Origin: Fulvivirga sp.
GTDB lineage: Bacteria > Bacteroidota > Bacteroidia > Cytophagales > Cyclobacteriaceae
Direction of reading: 5' to 3'
Assembly: GCA_028280565.1 (NCBI GenBank)
Contig: JANQLQ010000025.1
Location: 1 to 56,275 of the forward strand
DNA: 56,275 bases
The notes below the pieces were generated by a model. That model did no database searches, was not told where the DNA came from, and was given only the letters and a program-made list of their open reading frames with translations. Of this stretch, positions 24,567 to 33,394 are shown piece after piece; positions within the stretch are counted from its first letter, which is position 1; the number at the start of each line of letters is the position of its first letter. The position numbers and the translations under genes are program-made.

Positions 24567-25277
24567 CTACCATCCCGTGATCTTTTTGTCATAAAAGAAC
24601 ATTCCGCTGGGACCATCTCCCGGAAGTGTAGCCAACCAAACGATCCCTTCAGCGGCTTCAGCGGGTGTACGTGGCGCAGAGGGTCCGCCCATATCCGTCT
24701 TTACCCAACCCGGGTCCGCCACGTTGACTTTTACGTGCTTACTATCTACTGAAGAGGCCAGCAGTCGAGTTAAAGCGTTCAATGCATACTTTGAAAGTTT
24801 GTAGCTAGCGGTATTTGGATGATCGAGTGTGTTAGAGGCACCGTACCCTGAAGATACATTTACTACCCGGCCATAGCCGTTTTTCTCCATGACCGGTAGG
24901 AAAGCCTGGCTCAAATAAAACGGCCCGAACAAATTAGTATGAAGGGTATCTTCAAATGTTTTATGGGAAATGGTTAAGATGCTCTTTCCCTCATCTAAGT
25001 AGATACCAGCATTGTTGATCAAAATGTCTAGCCTTCCAAACTGGGTCAAAACGTTGTCCTTAAGCCTTTCGATACTCCCAGGATCATCCACTACCAGGGG
25101 TAGGCAGTGGGCCGTCAGTCCTTCTTTTTGAAGCGTTTGTACCGCTTTTTTTCCCATTTCCTCGTTACGACTGGTTAGGATCACCTCGATGTCTTGCTGA
25201 GCGAGTTGACGGACAGTTTCAAATCCAATCCCCCTGTTGGCTCCGGTCACCATGGCTATTTTTTCTTTTTTATCCAT
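24567..25277 (-). CDS. Short-chain dehydrogenase/reductase
   Basis: 236 residues. TGANRGIG at the N terminus, NNAGIYLD, VNVSSGYG and SYKLSKYAL (Tyr-x3-Lys) give a complete SDR active site. It belongs to the carbonyl-reductase-like group (proline/glycine-rich C-terminal PGWVKTDMGGPSAPRTP segment). Probably a cytoplasmic NADPH-dependent reductase of reactive carbonyls; substrate unknown. It converges on the secreted barrel gene, 33 bp between stops. Confidence 0.85.
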   Translation of the reverse strand: MDKKEKIAMVTGANRGIGFETVRQLAQQDIEVILTSRNEEMGKKAVQTLQKEGLTAHCLPLVVDDPGSIERLKDNVLTQFGRLDILINNAGIYLDEGKSILTISHKTFEDTLHTNLFGPFYLSQAFLPVMEKNGYGRVVNVSSGYGASNTLDHPNTASYKLSKYALNALTRLLASSVDSKHVKVNVADPGWVKTDMGGPSAPRTPAEAAEGIVWLATLPGDGPSGMFFYDKKITGW

Positions 25278-25550
25278 TGTGTTGTAATCAAATTACTGGA
25301 AGCTAAATTTCTTAATTACTTTTTGTAACTTCGGATGTTGATATTCAAGATCTTGACAAGAATATTTAACGCTAACGATTTTTATTGCTACGAGGTTGAG
25401 AACGAGATTAAATTATAAATATTTTTAGCAGGTCGTCATGGTCTTTTTCCTGCGAGTAAGTCATAGAAAAAGCATGAGCGGCGATATTTTTGAACTCAGC
25501 AAGATAGATTTTTTTGAGCGACTTAACGTGGTTGTGCAGTGCAAATCTTA

Positions 25551-25874
25551 ATGAACAATTATCAATATCTTTTTTTACTTTATCTTCTATTCTCCCCTTT
25601 CATTGGCTTTAGCCAAGTAGGGGCTCAATTTGCGCATGAGCTAGGAAAAGAGTGGTTAAAATTGGAGTCCTCTGCCGGGCTTTCAGACAAAGGTGAATGG
25701 GAACCTATAGGAGGCGATGGGTGTGGAGGAGTGTCGTTGGTTCCTTCCTCAAGGATCGTCGATCATGTAAGTAAGATAAAAGGACTCTTACTTTCTTTTA
25801 AGGTTTTTGATCACCACTCTTTGCGTGGCCAAAATCTTTACCTTCTTTTAAAACAACTTGTTCTTTATCAATAA
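25551..25874 (+). CDS. Small putative exported protein, unknown
   Basis: 107 residues from ATG 25551, with a convincing signal peptide (YLFLLYLLFSPFIGFSQ). The rest has no recognised domain; it starts QVGAQFAHELGKEWLKLESS and turns basic and hydrophobic late, which could mean a frameshift after about residue 70. The reverse strand of 25408-25590 also reads as an open, protein-like frame, so the coding strand here is not secure. The upstream gap 25278-25550 shows no clear promoter. Confidence 0.4.
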   Translation: MNNYQYLFLLYLLFSPFIGFSQVGAQFAHELGKEWLKLESSAGLSDKGEWEPIGGDGCGGVSLVPSSRIVDHVSKIKGLLLSFKVFDHHSLRGQNLYLLLKQLVLYQ

Positions 25875-25989
25875 TTTATGGATCATAGAGAGATTGATGC
25901 ACGGTTAATCTCTTAGTTGTAGGTCTATTCTTGGTAACCCCAGTACGTGTAGTGCTGGCGAAGAACAATAGTATTTAAAGCGAATCACA

Positions 25990-26598
25990 ATGGATATTAC
26001 CCAAAAGTCAAAGGTTTATGTCACCAACTTATTGACGAAGTGCTTACCAGAAAAATTCAGCTTCCATAATCTTGATCATACGCAAGAAGTAGTGAATGCG
26101 GTGAAAACCATCAGTAAGCAATATTCCTTGAATGACGATGAAATGGAGATCTTGATGGTGTCGGCTTGGTTTCATGATACAGGTTTCATCCACTTTTATG
26201 AAAATCATGAAATGGAAAGTATGTTTATCGCCCAAAGTACCTTACAGGATTGGGGATATGACGCCAGCAAAACACAAAAAATACTTGACTGCATTTCAGC
26301 GACCAGGTTCCCGAACCAACCTACTTCATTGCCTGCTGAGATCCTATGTGACGCCGATTTCTACCACCTTTCCCAGCCCGATTATTGGGGTAAAAATGCG
26401 CTGTTGAGAAAAGAGCGGTCTTTTCACCTAGGGCTGGCCATTTCCGAACAAAAGTGGTATGCCGAAAACCTGGATTTCTTGAAAGAACATCAATATTTCA
26501 CCCAGTTCGGCAAGGAAAGTTTAGAGTTAGAAAAGAGAAAGCACTTCGTGGAAAACATTTTTATACTGGAGACTTTGGAAGTTAACGAAGCCCCTTAG
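25990..26598 (+). CDS. HD-domain phosphohydrolase
   Basis: 202 residues. The HD metal site is complete: H30 in HNLDH, H62-D63 in WFHDTG, and an Asp in CDADF (D121/D123). HD proteins of this size hydrolyse nucleotides or cyclic nucleotides; some Bacteroidota homologues are fused to membrane signalling domains, absent here. It is followed after 18 bp by the alpha-carbonic anhydrase on the same strand. Exact substrate unknown. Confidence 0.75.
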   Translation: MDITQKSKVYVTNLLTKCLPEKFSFHNLDHTQEVVNAVKTISKQYSLNDDEMEILMVSAWFHDTGFIHFYENHEMESMFIAQSTLQDWGYDASKTQKILDCISATRFPNQPTSLPAEILCDADFYHLSQPDYWGKNALLRKERSFHLGLAISEQKWYAENLDFLKEHQYFTQFGKESLELEKRKHFVENIFILETLEVNEAP

Positions 26599-26616
26599 AA
26601 AAACCACCTAGTAAAA

Positions 26617-27414
26617 GTGATAAAAGTAATCTTGTCCGTGCTTATTGCAGTAGCTGCGGTAAGTTGCGATATCCAAAAAGAAGAATACAATACCCAACGA
26701 GTAGAAGAGAATTTGGTGAGAGCTACCGCCCCGGACGCCACGGAAACGGTAGAGGTAGGGTACTTGTTGCCAGGGCTGGACCATGGATTCATCCAGTCCC
26801 CGATCAATATTTTAACTTGTGAAACGGTCAAAAAGGATAAGCATAGTTTGAATTTACACTATAAAAAATCAAATGAAAAGGTAAGTAATCTTGGCCACAC
26901 CATACAGGTCAACTATGCCACAGGTAGTACCGTTGAGTTTGATGGACTTTCTTATGACTTTGTACAGTTCCATTTTCATACTCCGTCCGAACACTTGATA
27001 GATGGGGTCACCTATCCCATGGAAATGCACATGGTCCATAAACGGAAGGTGCCTGGCCACCCGGATTCAGTATCATACCTGGTAATTGGGGTATGGTTTA
27101 AAGAAGGCAGGGAAAATAACCCTTTCTTAGATGAGTTTTTAGGAGCAATCCCCGAAGAAGATGGGGCGGTAAAAGAGGTGAAGGGAGGAGTTGTCAATAT
27201 CAATGATCTTTTGGAGCAGCCTGGTGAACGCAAATATTACCATTACCATGGTTCCTTGACCACACCTCCCTATTCCGAATCGGTCAGTTGGTTATTGCTA
27301 AGTCATATTTTTAACGCGTCCCCTAGTCAAATTGAAAAGATCAATCGTTTAGAAGGAAATAACGCACGGCATATACAGGCAAAATATAGCCGGGAAGTAG
27401 AAATGGTCGAGTAA
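26617..27414 (+). CDS. Alpha-class carbonic anhydrase lipoprotein
   Basis: 265 residues, GTG start. A lipobox ends at Cys17 (AVAAVSC). Zinc ligands are H119 and H121 (FHFHTPSEH) and H138 (MEMHM); H94 in NLGHTIQV fits the proton-shuttle position, and SLTTPPYSE is the usual substrate-pocket loop. The enzyme hydrates CO2 to bicarbonate in the periplasm or at the surface. The usual N-terminal HWGY segment and the first disulfide cysteine before QSPINI are missing, so the N-terminal part is shorter than in most alpha-CAs. Probably cotranscribed with the HD gene. Confidence 0.88.
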   Translation: MIKVILSVLIAVAAVSCDIQKEEYNTQRVEENLVRATAPDATETVEVGYLLPGLDHGFIQSPINILTCETVKKDKHSLNLHYKKSNEKVSNLGHTIQVNYATGSTVEFDGLSYDFVQFHFHTPSEHLIDGVTYPMEMHMVHKRKVPGHPDSVSYLVIGVWFKEGRENNPFLDEFLGAIPEEDGAVKEVKGGVVNINDLLEQPGERKYYHYHGSLTTPPYSESVSWLLLSHIFNASPSQIEKINRLEGNNARHIQAKYSREVEMVE

Positions 27415-27612
27415 AAGGTTCGAACAACGGGCATACGATCTATACAGGCCCAATCTACATCCGGCAGGTTCGGAGCACTGGCTTATGACACGGCATGGGT
27501 TTGGAAAACCCGCATTAAATGGGTTCCATACAACAATAATTGCCTTGCATTGAGCTGGTAATAAAGGCCCGTGTATATTAGTGCTTTATTTTGAGATTAT
27601 CTAAAGATCATC

Positions 27613-28659
27613 ATGCAAAAGATCATCGATTTCACCCTCGTGGTAAGCGAGGCTTGGCAAGAGTATGATAGTTCGCGCCAGATAAAGTCTATAGAAGACA
27701 TTAGCGCGAAGGTCTCTACGAACCATGTTTACCGCGTATGGTTTGAAGATGGAGGTATTATCATTGCGAAGCTTTCTTATTTTGGCAGGTACGATCACTT
27801 CGTGGAAGACCATACGATCATTAATGCGTTGGCCAATAACCTTCCTGAACCGTTTGAAAATTTCTTGGCCAAGTCGTTGACCAAATACGGTCATTTGTAT
27901 ACTTACCGGTACCATGACAGCGCACTGGATGCTTGGGTGGTCTTCTACAACCCGATCCAGATCGACTGCCGGCCGGACCGAAAGCAGACCGAAGAACACA
28001 TCGTGAAACTCGGGAAAGAATTGGCGAAATTCCACAAGGCCTGCAAGACCGTGAAAAATACACTCCCGCCTAATTTTAAACAGACTTACCATGATGTAGA
28101 TCACCTGCTGGAGCTGTTAAAAACGGAAACCGGGCAATTCGAACACCGGGGACATATCGAGAGTATCCGGCGCCAGTGCACGCTTTTTTACGAGAACTGT
28201 GAGCGCATAGGCGTGAATGACCTGGAATCTATCCCGGTGTTTGTGGATTGGAATATTGGAAATTTTTCCGTTACGGAAAAGTATCGTTTTTATAGTCGCT
28301 GGGACTACGATTGGTTTCGCATGAGTACCCGCGTGATGGATTTTTATTTCTTTAGCAGGGTGTGTTCCTCCGTTGGGGACAAAACGGTTTTTAGCTATTT
28401 GATCGATCCACTCATGGAAGATAGGTTCTTGATCTTTTTGAAAAGTTACCATGATGTTTATCCATTGACCGAGCCCGAGGTGCGGTTGATCAAAGAGGCC
28501 TACCGCTTTTTTATTCTCAATTATGTGATTAAGGACGGTCGGTATTTTTTCCACGAGATCTATGCTACCAAGCTACAGCAAGAAGCCCACACTCTCTATT
28601 TCCCTCAATTGGACCGCTCCTACGACGAAGATAAACTATTAAAGGCCCTTAAATTTTAA
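27613..28659 (+). CDS. Aminoglycoside-phosphotransferase-fold kinase
   Basis: 348 residues. The APH-type catalytic loop appears as FVDWNIGN, with the catalytic Asp and the metal-binding Asn five residues on, but the usual His two residues before the Asp is Phe. The second metal motif is seen in RWDYDWFRM. Such kinases phosphorylate small molecules (homoserine, choline, sugars, aminoglycosides); no resistance role is implied. The next gene, a HAD-fold protein, starts 2 bp after the stop, so they form a kinase/phosphatase-like pair. A 198-bp gap without clear signals separates it from the carbonic anhydrase. Confidence 0.72.
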   Translation: MQKIIDFTLVVSEAWQEYDSSRQIKSIEDISAKVSTNHVYRVWFEDGGIIIAKLSYFGRYDHFVEDHTIINALANNLPEPFENFLAKSLTKYGHLYTYRYHDSALDAWVVFYNPIQIDCRPDRKQTEEHIVKLGKELAKFHKACKTVKNTLPPNFKQTYHDVDHLLELLKTETGQFEHRGHIESIRRQCTLFYENCERIGVNDLESIPVFVDWNIGNFSVTEKYRFYSRWDYDWFRMSTRVMDFYFFSRVCSSVGDKTVFSYLIDPLMEDRFLIFLKSYHDVYPLTEPEVRLIKEAYRFFILNYVIKDGRYFFHEIYATKLQQEAHTLYFPQLDRSYDEDKLLKALKF

Positions 28660-28661
28660 AC

Positions 28662-29516
28662 ATGGAATTAACATCATTTAAATCCATCATTGACAAGTAT
28701 GAAACTATATTTTTTGATGCTTTTGGAGTGCTAAAGAATCATCATGGCCTGCTCCCGGGGATTGAACAGACTTTCGACTACCTAGAAAAAAAAGGAATCG
28801 ATTACTATATCTTAACGAACGATGCTTCGCGCAGACCGCAATTACTGGCCGAATACTACCAAGGGAAAGGATTGAAAGGCCTGGTTGAAGAGCGGATCAT
28901 CTCTTCCGGGATGCTGGCGAGGGAATACCTGCAACTGAAAGTAGATTCGGGAACGATCGCTTACGTGGGGACCGAACTCTCGGCGCACTACCTGGAGGCC
29001 TTGGGCCTTCACACGATAGGGATGGATGAGGTGAACTTAAAAGAGGCTGATGACATCAATGCACTGGTCTTTCTTGATGATGAAGGCTTCAATTGGAATA
29101 CGGATCTCAACAAATGTGTGAACTTATTACGCCAGCAAAACATCCCGGCGATCGTTTGTAACACAGACCGTTCATACCCGGAATCTTACACCGAGGTGGC
29201 CATTGGCGTTGGGGCTTTAGCCAATATGGTGGAGCAAGTGGTGGGTAAAAAATTCATCAAATTCGGTAAGCCGGATGCCCAGATCTTCATTTTTGCTTAT
29301 GAGCACGCCATAGAACGCGGGGGTACTCCCGATAAAAAGAAAATATTGATGGTAGGAGATACCTTGATCATGGATATCCTGGGAGGGAATAAGTTTGGCT
29401 TGGATACCGCTTTAGTGCTTACGGGCAATACCCTGGCGAAAAATGCTGAAATGCGGATCAACACCCTGGGGATTTTACCCACTTTTATATGTGATTCGGC
29501 CGTTATTGATGCCTAG
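28662..29516 (+). CDS. HAD-superfamily class IIA (NagD-like) protein
   Basis: 284 residues with the HAD core: motif I FFDAFGVL, motif II LTNDAS, the Lys of FGKPDAQIF and motif IV VGDTLIMD. The nucleophile D19 is present, but the second motif-I Asp (general acid) is Phe21, so its catalytic rate or reaction may differ from normal phosphatases. A C2-type cap lies between motifs II and III. Family members dephosphorylate sugar phosphates or pyridoxal phosphate. It is tightly linked to the kinase-fold gene before it. From here to 30351 only repeats are seen. Confidence 0.8.
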   Translation: MELTSFKSIIDKYETIFFDAFGVLKNHHGLLPGIEQTFDYLEKKGIDYYILTNDASRRPQLLAEYYQGKGLKGLVEERIISSGMLAREYLQLKVDSGTIAYVGTELSAHYLEALGLHTIGMDEVNLKEADDINALVFLDDEGFNWNTDLNKCVNLLRQQNIPAIVCNTDRSYPESYTEVAIGVGALANMVEQVVGKKFIKFGKPDAQIFIFAYEHAIERGGTPDKKKILMVGDTLIMDILGGNKFGLDTALVLTGNTLAKNAEMRINTLGILPTFICDSAVIDA

Positions 29517-29700
29517 TGAATAGGAGATAGGTGTTTTTTGTAAAGATTATCCCTGCTTCTGTCATTAGCCACTGGAGCAATGGCTTTAAACCAGGAAGAT
29601 GAACTTAGAAAAATAACAACCTGTTAACTTTCGTAAATTGAATGGTCTTCATGCGCCTTCACGAAAGCTTTGTGAGATTCTGTGTAATTGTTCATTTCAC

Positions 29701-30104
29701 CTAGTGCGCATTTAGCGCAGCGTAATGCGTACTTATCGAGGCAATAGGATTTGTAATCCGGGCGTTGTCGTTTGTGACTCATAATCCTATAAAAGGGCGT
29801 CTTTGAAAATTAGCTTTGAGAGTAAAACGTTTAATTTGGCAAGCTAAGCTACATTTTTAGGATGTTTCGGGGAATGCCAGCCTTGCCATGAGCAGTATAC
29901 GCGTGATTTTGTGGTTCTAAGTCCGTGTTCATTTTCTTTTGCACGCCCAAAAGAAAACGAACCAAAAGAAAAAGGCGCCAGGAACAAAGCCCATTTTCCC
30001 CGCAAAACGCACTATCCAACCCCTATAGGCCGCTTCCCCACGGGCCTCCAATGTGCCGCACTGTTCCTGGATGTCCCCCCTCCGTACGCCACTTGAATTT
30101 TCAA
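29701..30104 (+). repeat. Family A dispersed repeat, full copy (404 bp)
   Basis: Same ends and order as 126-530. The hairpin TTTTCTTTTG-CACGCC-CAAAAGAAAA is at 29932-29957. It is followed by a family C trace. The stretch 29517-29700 before it shows no gene. Confidence 0.85.
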
Positions 30105-30156
30105 TGATGTCTTTTTCACGAAGATCTCAAAGGAGGCCCAGGGATATACCAAAAGA

Positions 30157-30240
30157 ATGCCCTTTGCCTACTGCCAACTTTAAGAACGGGATTGGAAAAA
30201 TAGCTAACCCTCCAATTACACTTAACGTAACACTAGGCCG
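30157..30240 (+). repeat. Family C repeat, partial
   Basis: TGCCCTTTGCCTACTGCC and the following AACTTTAAGAACGGGATTGG to ACACTAGGCCG match 7355-7441, without the left arm of the inverted repeat. Confidence 0.65.
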
Positions 30241-30351
30241 AAACTTGACCCGCTTGCTTTAACTATCCACCCATAACTACACCCAAAAGCCTATTTTTGA
30301 AGTAGTTAGAATTCTTTTGTAATTTTATTATTACATCAAAACTTACTCGCC

Positions 30352-31275
30352 ATGCCTAAAATGCACATTACCAAATCGACTTTAATTGCTGCCCCTATCG
30401 AAAAGATCTACAATACCCTGGTTGATTTTAATCATTGGACAGCCTGGTCCCCGTGGCTTATCCAGGAGCCGGAGGCTACGGTAAAAGTCTCGGATGATGC
30501 CCGTTCATACGAATGGGAAGGCGACCGGATCGGTTCCGGGAATATGAAGGTGATATCCTCCAGTGAGAACCGTTCCATTGATTATGATCTAACTTTCCTA
30601 AAGCCTTGGAAATCGACGGCCAAGGTGCGCTTTGAGATGGAGCCACAGGGGGATAAAACCAAGGTGACCTGGCTTATGGACAGCAGCCTGCCATTTTTTA
30701 TGTTTTGGATGAAGAACATGATGGAAGCGTTCGTCGGTATGGATTATGACAGGGGCCTGGCCATGCTTAAAGATTATATAGAAGACGGTGAGGTGCATTC
30801 CAAACTTGACTTCAAAGGGACTTCTACCTACCCGGGATGTACTTACGTTGGTATTAAAACGACCTGTGCCATGGAGAAGGTAGGCGATGAAATGAAAGAA
30901 GATTTTACCAAGATCTGGAATTTTTTCAGTGATCATAAGGACATCATTGCAGCAGAACCTTTTTCCATCTATCATAAATGGGATATGGTGAAAAAGCAAG
31001 TGACCTATACCTCCGGCGTACCGGTCAAGAACATTCCCAGTAACCTGCCCAATGAATTGATTACCGGCGAAATCCCGCAGACGGGCGTTTATACCGTAGG
31101 TCACACCGGCCCTTATGCACATTTAGGGAATGCATGGAGTACGCTTTACAATATGCAACGATCCAAAGTATTTCACACTAATAAAAAGATATCTCCTTTT
31201 GAAACCTATAAGAATAACCCAGGAGAGGTGTCAGACAATGAACTAGTCACGGAAGTGCACTTTGCGGTGAAGTAG
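30352..31275 (+). CDS. SRPBCC (START-like) plus GyrI-like effector-binding protein
   Basis: 307 residues. Residues ~1-145 form an SRPBCC/polyketide-cyclase fold (ITKSTLIAAPIEKIYNTLVD at the start, MEPQGDKTKVTWLMD later). Residues ~160-305 resemble the GyrI/AraC effector-binding fold (GTSTYPGCTYVGIKT ... GVYTVGHTGPYAHLG). There is no DNA-binding domain. Proteins of this layout in Bacteroidota are thought to bind small hydrophobic ligands; a definite role is not known. It converges on the GH3 gene. Confidence 0.72.
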   Translation: MPKMHITKSTLIAAPIEKIYNTLVDFNHWTAWSPWLIQEPEATVKVSDDARSYEWEGDRIGSGNMKVISSSENRSIDYDLTFLKPWKSTAKVRFEMEPQGDKTKVTWLMDSSLPFFMFWMKNMMEAFVGMDYDRGLAMLKDYIEDGEVHSKLDFKGTSTYPGCTYVGIKTTCAMEKVGDEMKEDFTKIWNFFSDHKDIIAAEPFSIYHKWDMVKKQVTYTSGVPVKNIPSNLPNELITGEIPQTGVYTVGHTGPYAHLGNAWSTLYNMQRSKVFHTNKKISPFETYKNNPGEVSDNELVTEVHFAVK

Positions 31276-31341
31276 CACGCCCAGGCATTGACCTCTCCGC
31301 TCGATTTTCGCTGGAAAATGAAAGGAGAAAGCGATAAGGTA

Positions 31342-33318
31342 CTATAGGGCATAAGATAAGCCATACCCGAAGGGGAATAACGGGTCTTTAGAATCATAGG
31401 GCTGGTCTTCCAATTGCTTTTCCACGGCTTGCCAGGAGGAGGGCAACTCAAAAGGGAGCTTGCCGGTTGGGTTTACACGGCCAAAGAGTACCTCCATAAG
31501 AACCTCATCCGAAGTGCCAAATTCGGCCAAGAATGCCCCTGTATGATCGATGATCGGGGTTAATATCGCCGGGCGTTTGAGGTTAATGATCACAATCGAC
31601 GGTTTTAAGGAGACCAATGACAGGAGTTCGGATTTTTCTTCTTCATTAAAATAGAGCCTGCCGTGCTGCCCTAAGAAAGTTTCCATCAGGAAGTCATCCT
31701 TAGGCTCAAAGGGTGTATCTATATGCTTTACTATAACGTCAGCTTCTTCTACGGAGCTGACTCTTTCGCCAAATTGGTCGATCGCACCGGGCGATCTTAT
31801 GCCTTCCGCATAAATTTTTGTGCCCGGGGGAAGGGGCAGTAATCCCGAGTTTTTTAGCATGACCACGGACTTTTGTTGTGCTTCCTTCCCTTTCTTTTCG
31901 AAGGCTGAATTCCCGGCGATTTGTTCTGCCCGGTCTTCGTCCACATAAGGGTTGTCAAACAAGCCCAGCCGGAACTTGTCCCTAAGCACTCGTTTCACGG
32001 AAAGGTTGATCCTCTCCTCGATGATTTTACCTTCCCGGACCAGTTGGACGATCAGCCCGGGTGAACTTTCACCACCAAATTGGTCGGCCCCGGCGCGGAT
32101 CACTTTTTCCATGCGTTGTATAGGACTTAAACCTTCCACGCCCCAGGAAGAACTTCCGCCTTTTAGCAGGCTCATAAACCAGGTGTCGGTAATTACATTC
32201 CAATCCGTACATACTACACCACTGAATCCTAAAGAGTCCCTTAAAAGGCCACTGATCACGTCCCGGTTAAAGGCTACCGCTACCTCCTCGCTGGTTTGCC
32301 CGGTGGGGATCCCGTAAGAGGTCATGATTTGAGCGGCCCGGGATGTTCCCTTGGCAAATGCATCCACATGATACTTGAAATTATCACCGGAATAGGACTG
32401 TTCAGCTCCATATTTGAAATGTGGCTCATGACCTTCCGTATGGGTGCCGCTGCCCGGGAAATGTTTTGCCATACATGCCACGCTTTGTGCATGCAAGGAA
32501 TCCCCCTGGAATCCGCGGATGTAATTTCTAAGCATGGCCGTGGCCAGGCTGAGATCTTCACCAAAAGTACCGCTCACCCTTGACCATCGGGGTTCAGTGG
32601 CCAGGTCAGCCATAGGATGTAGCGCTACCCGGATGCCGCAGGCCACATATTCTTGACGGGCCACATTACCAAATTCCCAGGCCAGCAAGGTATCGCGCGT
32701 AGCAGCGAGTCCTAAAGGACCGGGCCATGGCGAAAAGCCTGGGGCAGCCATAGCAATGCCCGGGTTAAACTCTACTCCATGTCGCGGATCAGAGGCAAGG
32801 GTAACAGGTATGCCCAGCCGGGTGCGTTCAGCCATCTCCTGCAGGTGGTTATTAAAACGTGCCATAAGCCCGGGCCGTGGGGCGCCTAAGGGAGCGAAAC
32901 TGTTCATTTTTTTCTCCGCGATCAGCTCGGAGCCATAGGGTATGAAATTAGATGTCATCACCTCTAAGGGGTTGGAAGAAAGGATCGGGGTTTCTATGGT
33001 TTTGCCACTTTCGGTCATTCCCATCATGCCGACAAACATACAGCCTGCTTTCTCCTCCAATGTCATTTGGCTGAGCAGGTCTTCTACCCGTAAGTCCACC
33101 GGGTTCCTGCGGTCTTCATAAGGGTCCAATTTGCCGTTTTTGTTTAGATCCCGGTAAGTATGCCCGCCGGATTGCAATAAGGCAGCTTTTGGCCCAAGCG
33201 ATCCCATACGTTTTCCAGCTGAATAGTAAGCGCTTAGCCAGTAAACCCCATAGAGGCTCAAAACGAGTAAAAGCAGGCCCAAAAGCGTAATCCCCGATAT
33301 TTTCAATACTTTTTTCAT
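31342..33318 (-). CDS. Membrane-anchored GH3 glycosidase
   Basis: 658 residues. An uncleaved-looking hydrophobic segment (residues 7-30) anchors it, facing the periplasm. A calcium-loop-like DLNKNGKLDPYED follows at 57-69. The GH3 barrel has MAKHFPGSGTH and the nucleophile D372 in VVCTDWN; the C-terminal sandwich is short (about 470-658), with no PA14 or fibronectin domain. This branch includes exo-acting beta-glucosidases. It is divergent from an NrtR-like regulator, with operator and promoter in the 76-bp gap, so a sugar-responsive control is likely. Substrate unproven. Confidence 0.85.
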   Translation of the reverse strand: MKKVLKISGITLLGLLLLVLSLYGVYWLSAYYSAGKRMGSLGPKAALLQSGGHTYRDLNKNGKLDPYEDRRNPVDLRVEDLLSQMTLEEKAGCMFVGMMGMTESGKTIETPILSSNPLEVMTSNFIPYGSELIAEKKMNSFAPLGAPRPGLMARFNNHLQEMAERTRLGIPVTLASDPRHGVEFNPGIAMAAPGFSPWPGPLGLAATRDTLLAWEFGNVARQEYVACGIRVALHPMADLATEPRWSRVSGTFGEDLSLATAMLRNYIRGFQGDSLHAQSVACMAKHFPGSGTHTEGHEPHFKYGAEQSYSGDNFKYHVDAFAKGTSRAAQIMTSYGIPTGQTSEEVAVAFNRDVISGLLRDSLGFSGVVCTDWNVITDTWFMSLLKGGSSSWGVEGLSPIQRMEKVIRAGADQFGGESSPGLIVQLVREGKIIEERINLSVKRVLRDKFRLGLFDNPYVDEDRAEQIAGNSAFEKKGKEAQQKSVVMLKNSGLLPLPPGTKIYAEGIRSPGAIDQFGERVSSVEEADVIVKHIDTPFEPKDDFLMETFLGQHGRLYFNEEEKSELLSLVSLKPSIVIINLKRPAILTPIIDHTGAFLAEFGTSDEVLMEVLFGRVNPTGKLPFELPSSWQAVEKQLEDQPYDSKDPLFPFGYGLSYAL

Positions 33319-33323
33319 TTATT

Positions 33324-33336
33324 TGTCATTTTGACA
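33324..33336. promoter_or_regulatory. Palindromic operator of the NrtR-like regulator
   Basis: TGTCA-TTT-TGACA is a perfect palindrome 5 bp upstream of the GH3 start. TGACACAATA occurs at 33332-33341 and again at 33368-33377, and TGTCATTT (33324-33331) pairs with AAATGACA (33365-33372). A dimer bound here would block the GH3 promoter. Confidence 0.6.
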
Positions 33337-33343
33337 CAATATA

Positions 33344-33375
33344 CAAAATTATTTCAAAGTGTATAAATGACACAA
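33344..33375 (-). promoter_or_regulatory. Promoter of the membrane GH3 gene
   Basis: On the minus strand TTG (33373-33375) and, after 21 bp, TAATTTTG (33344-33351), matching the Bacteroidota -33/-7 pattern. The distal TGTCATTT half-site lies in the spacer and the TGTCA-TTT-TGACA palindrome lies at the predicted start of transcription. Confidence 0.55.
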
Positions 33376-33394
33376 TAATGATTAATTTCGTCGT

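Noticed and set aside
27455-27530. Possible tRNA-like segment
   Set aside because: There is a GGGTTT/AAACCC hairpin, but no TTC-type T loop, anticodon arm or acceptor stem can be built.
27613-28659. Aminoglycoside resistance kinase
   Set aside because: Only the fold is shared; the catalytic His is absent and the HAD partner suggests metabolism.
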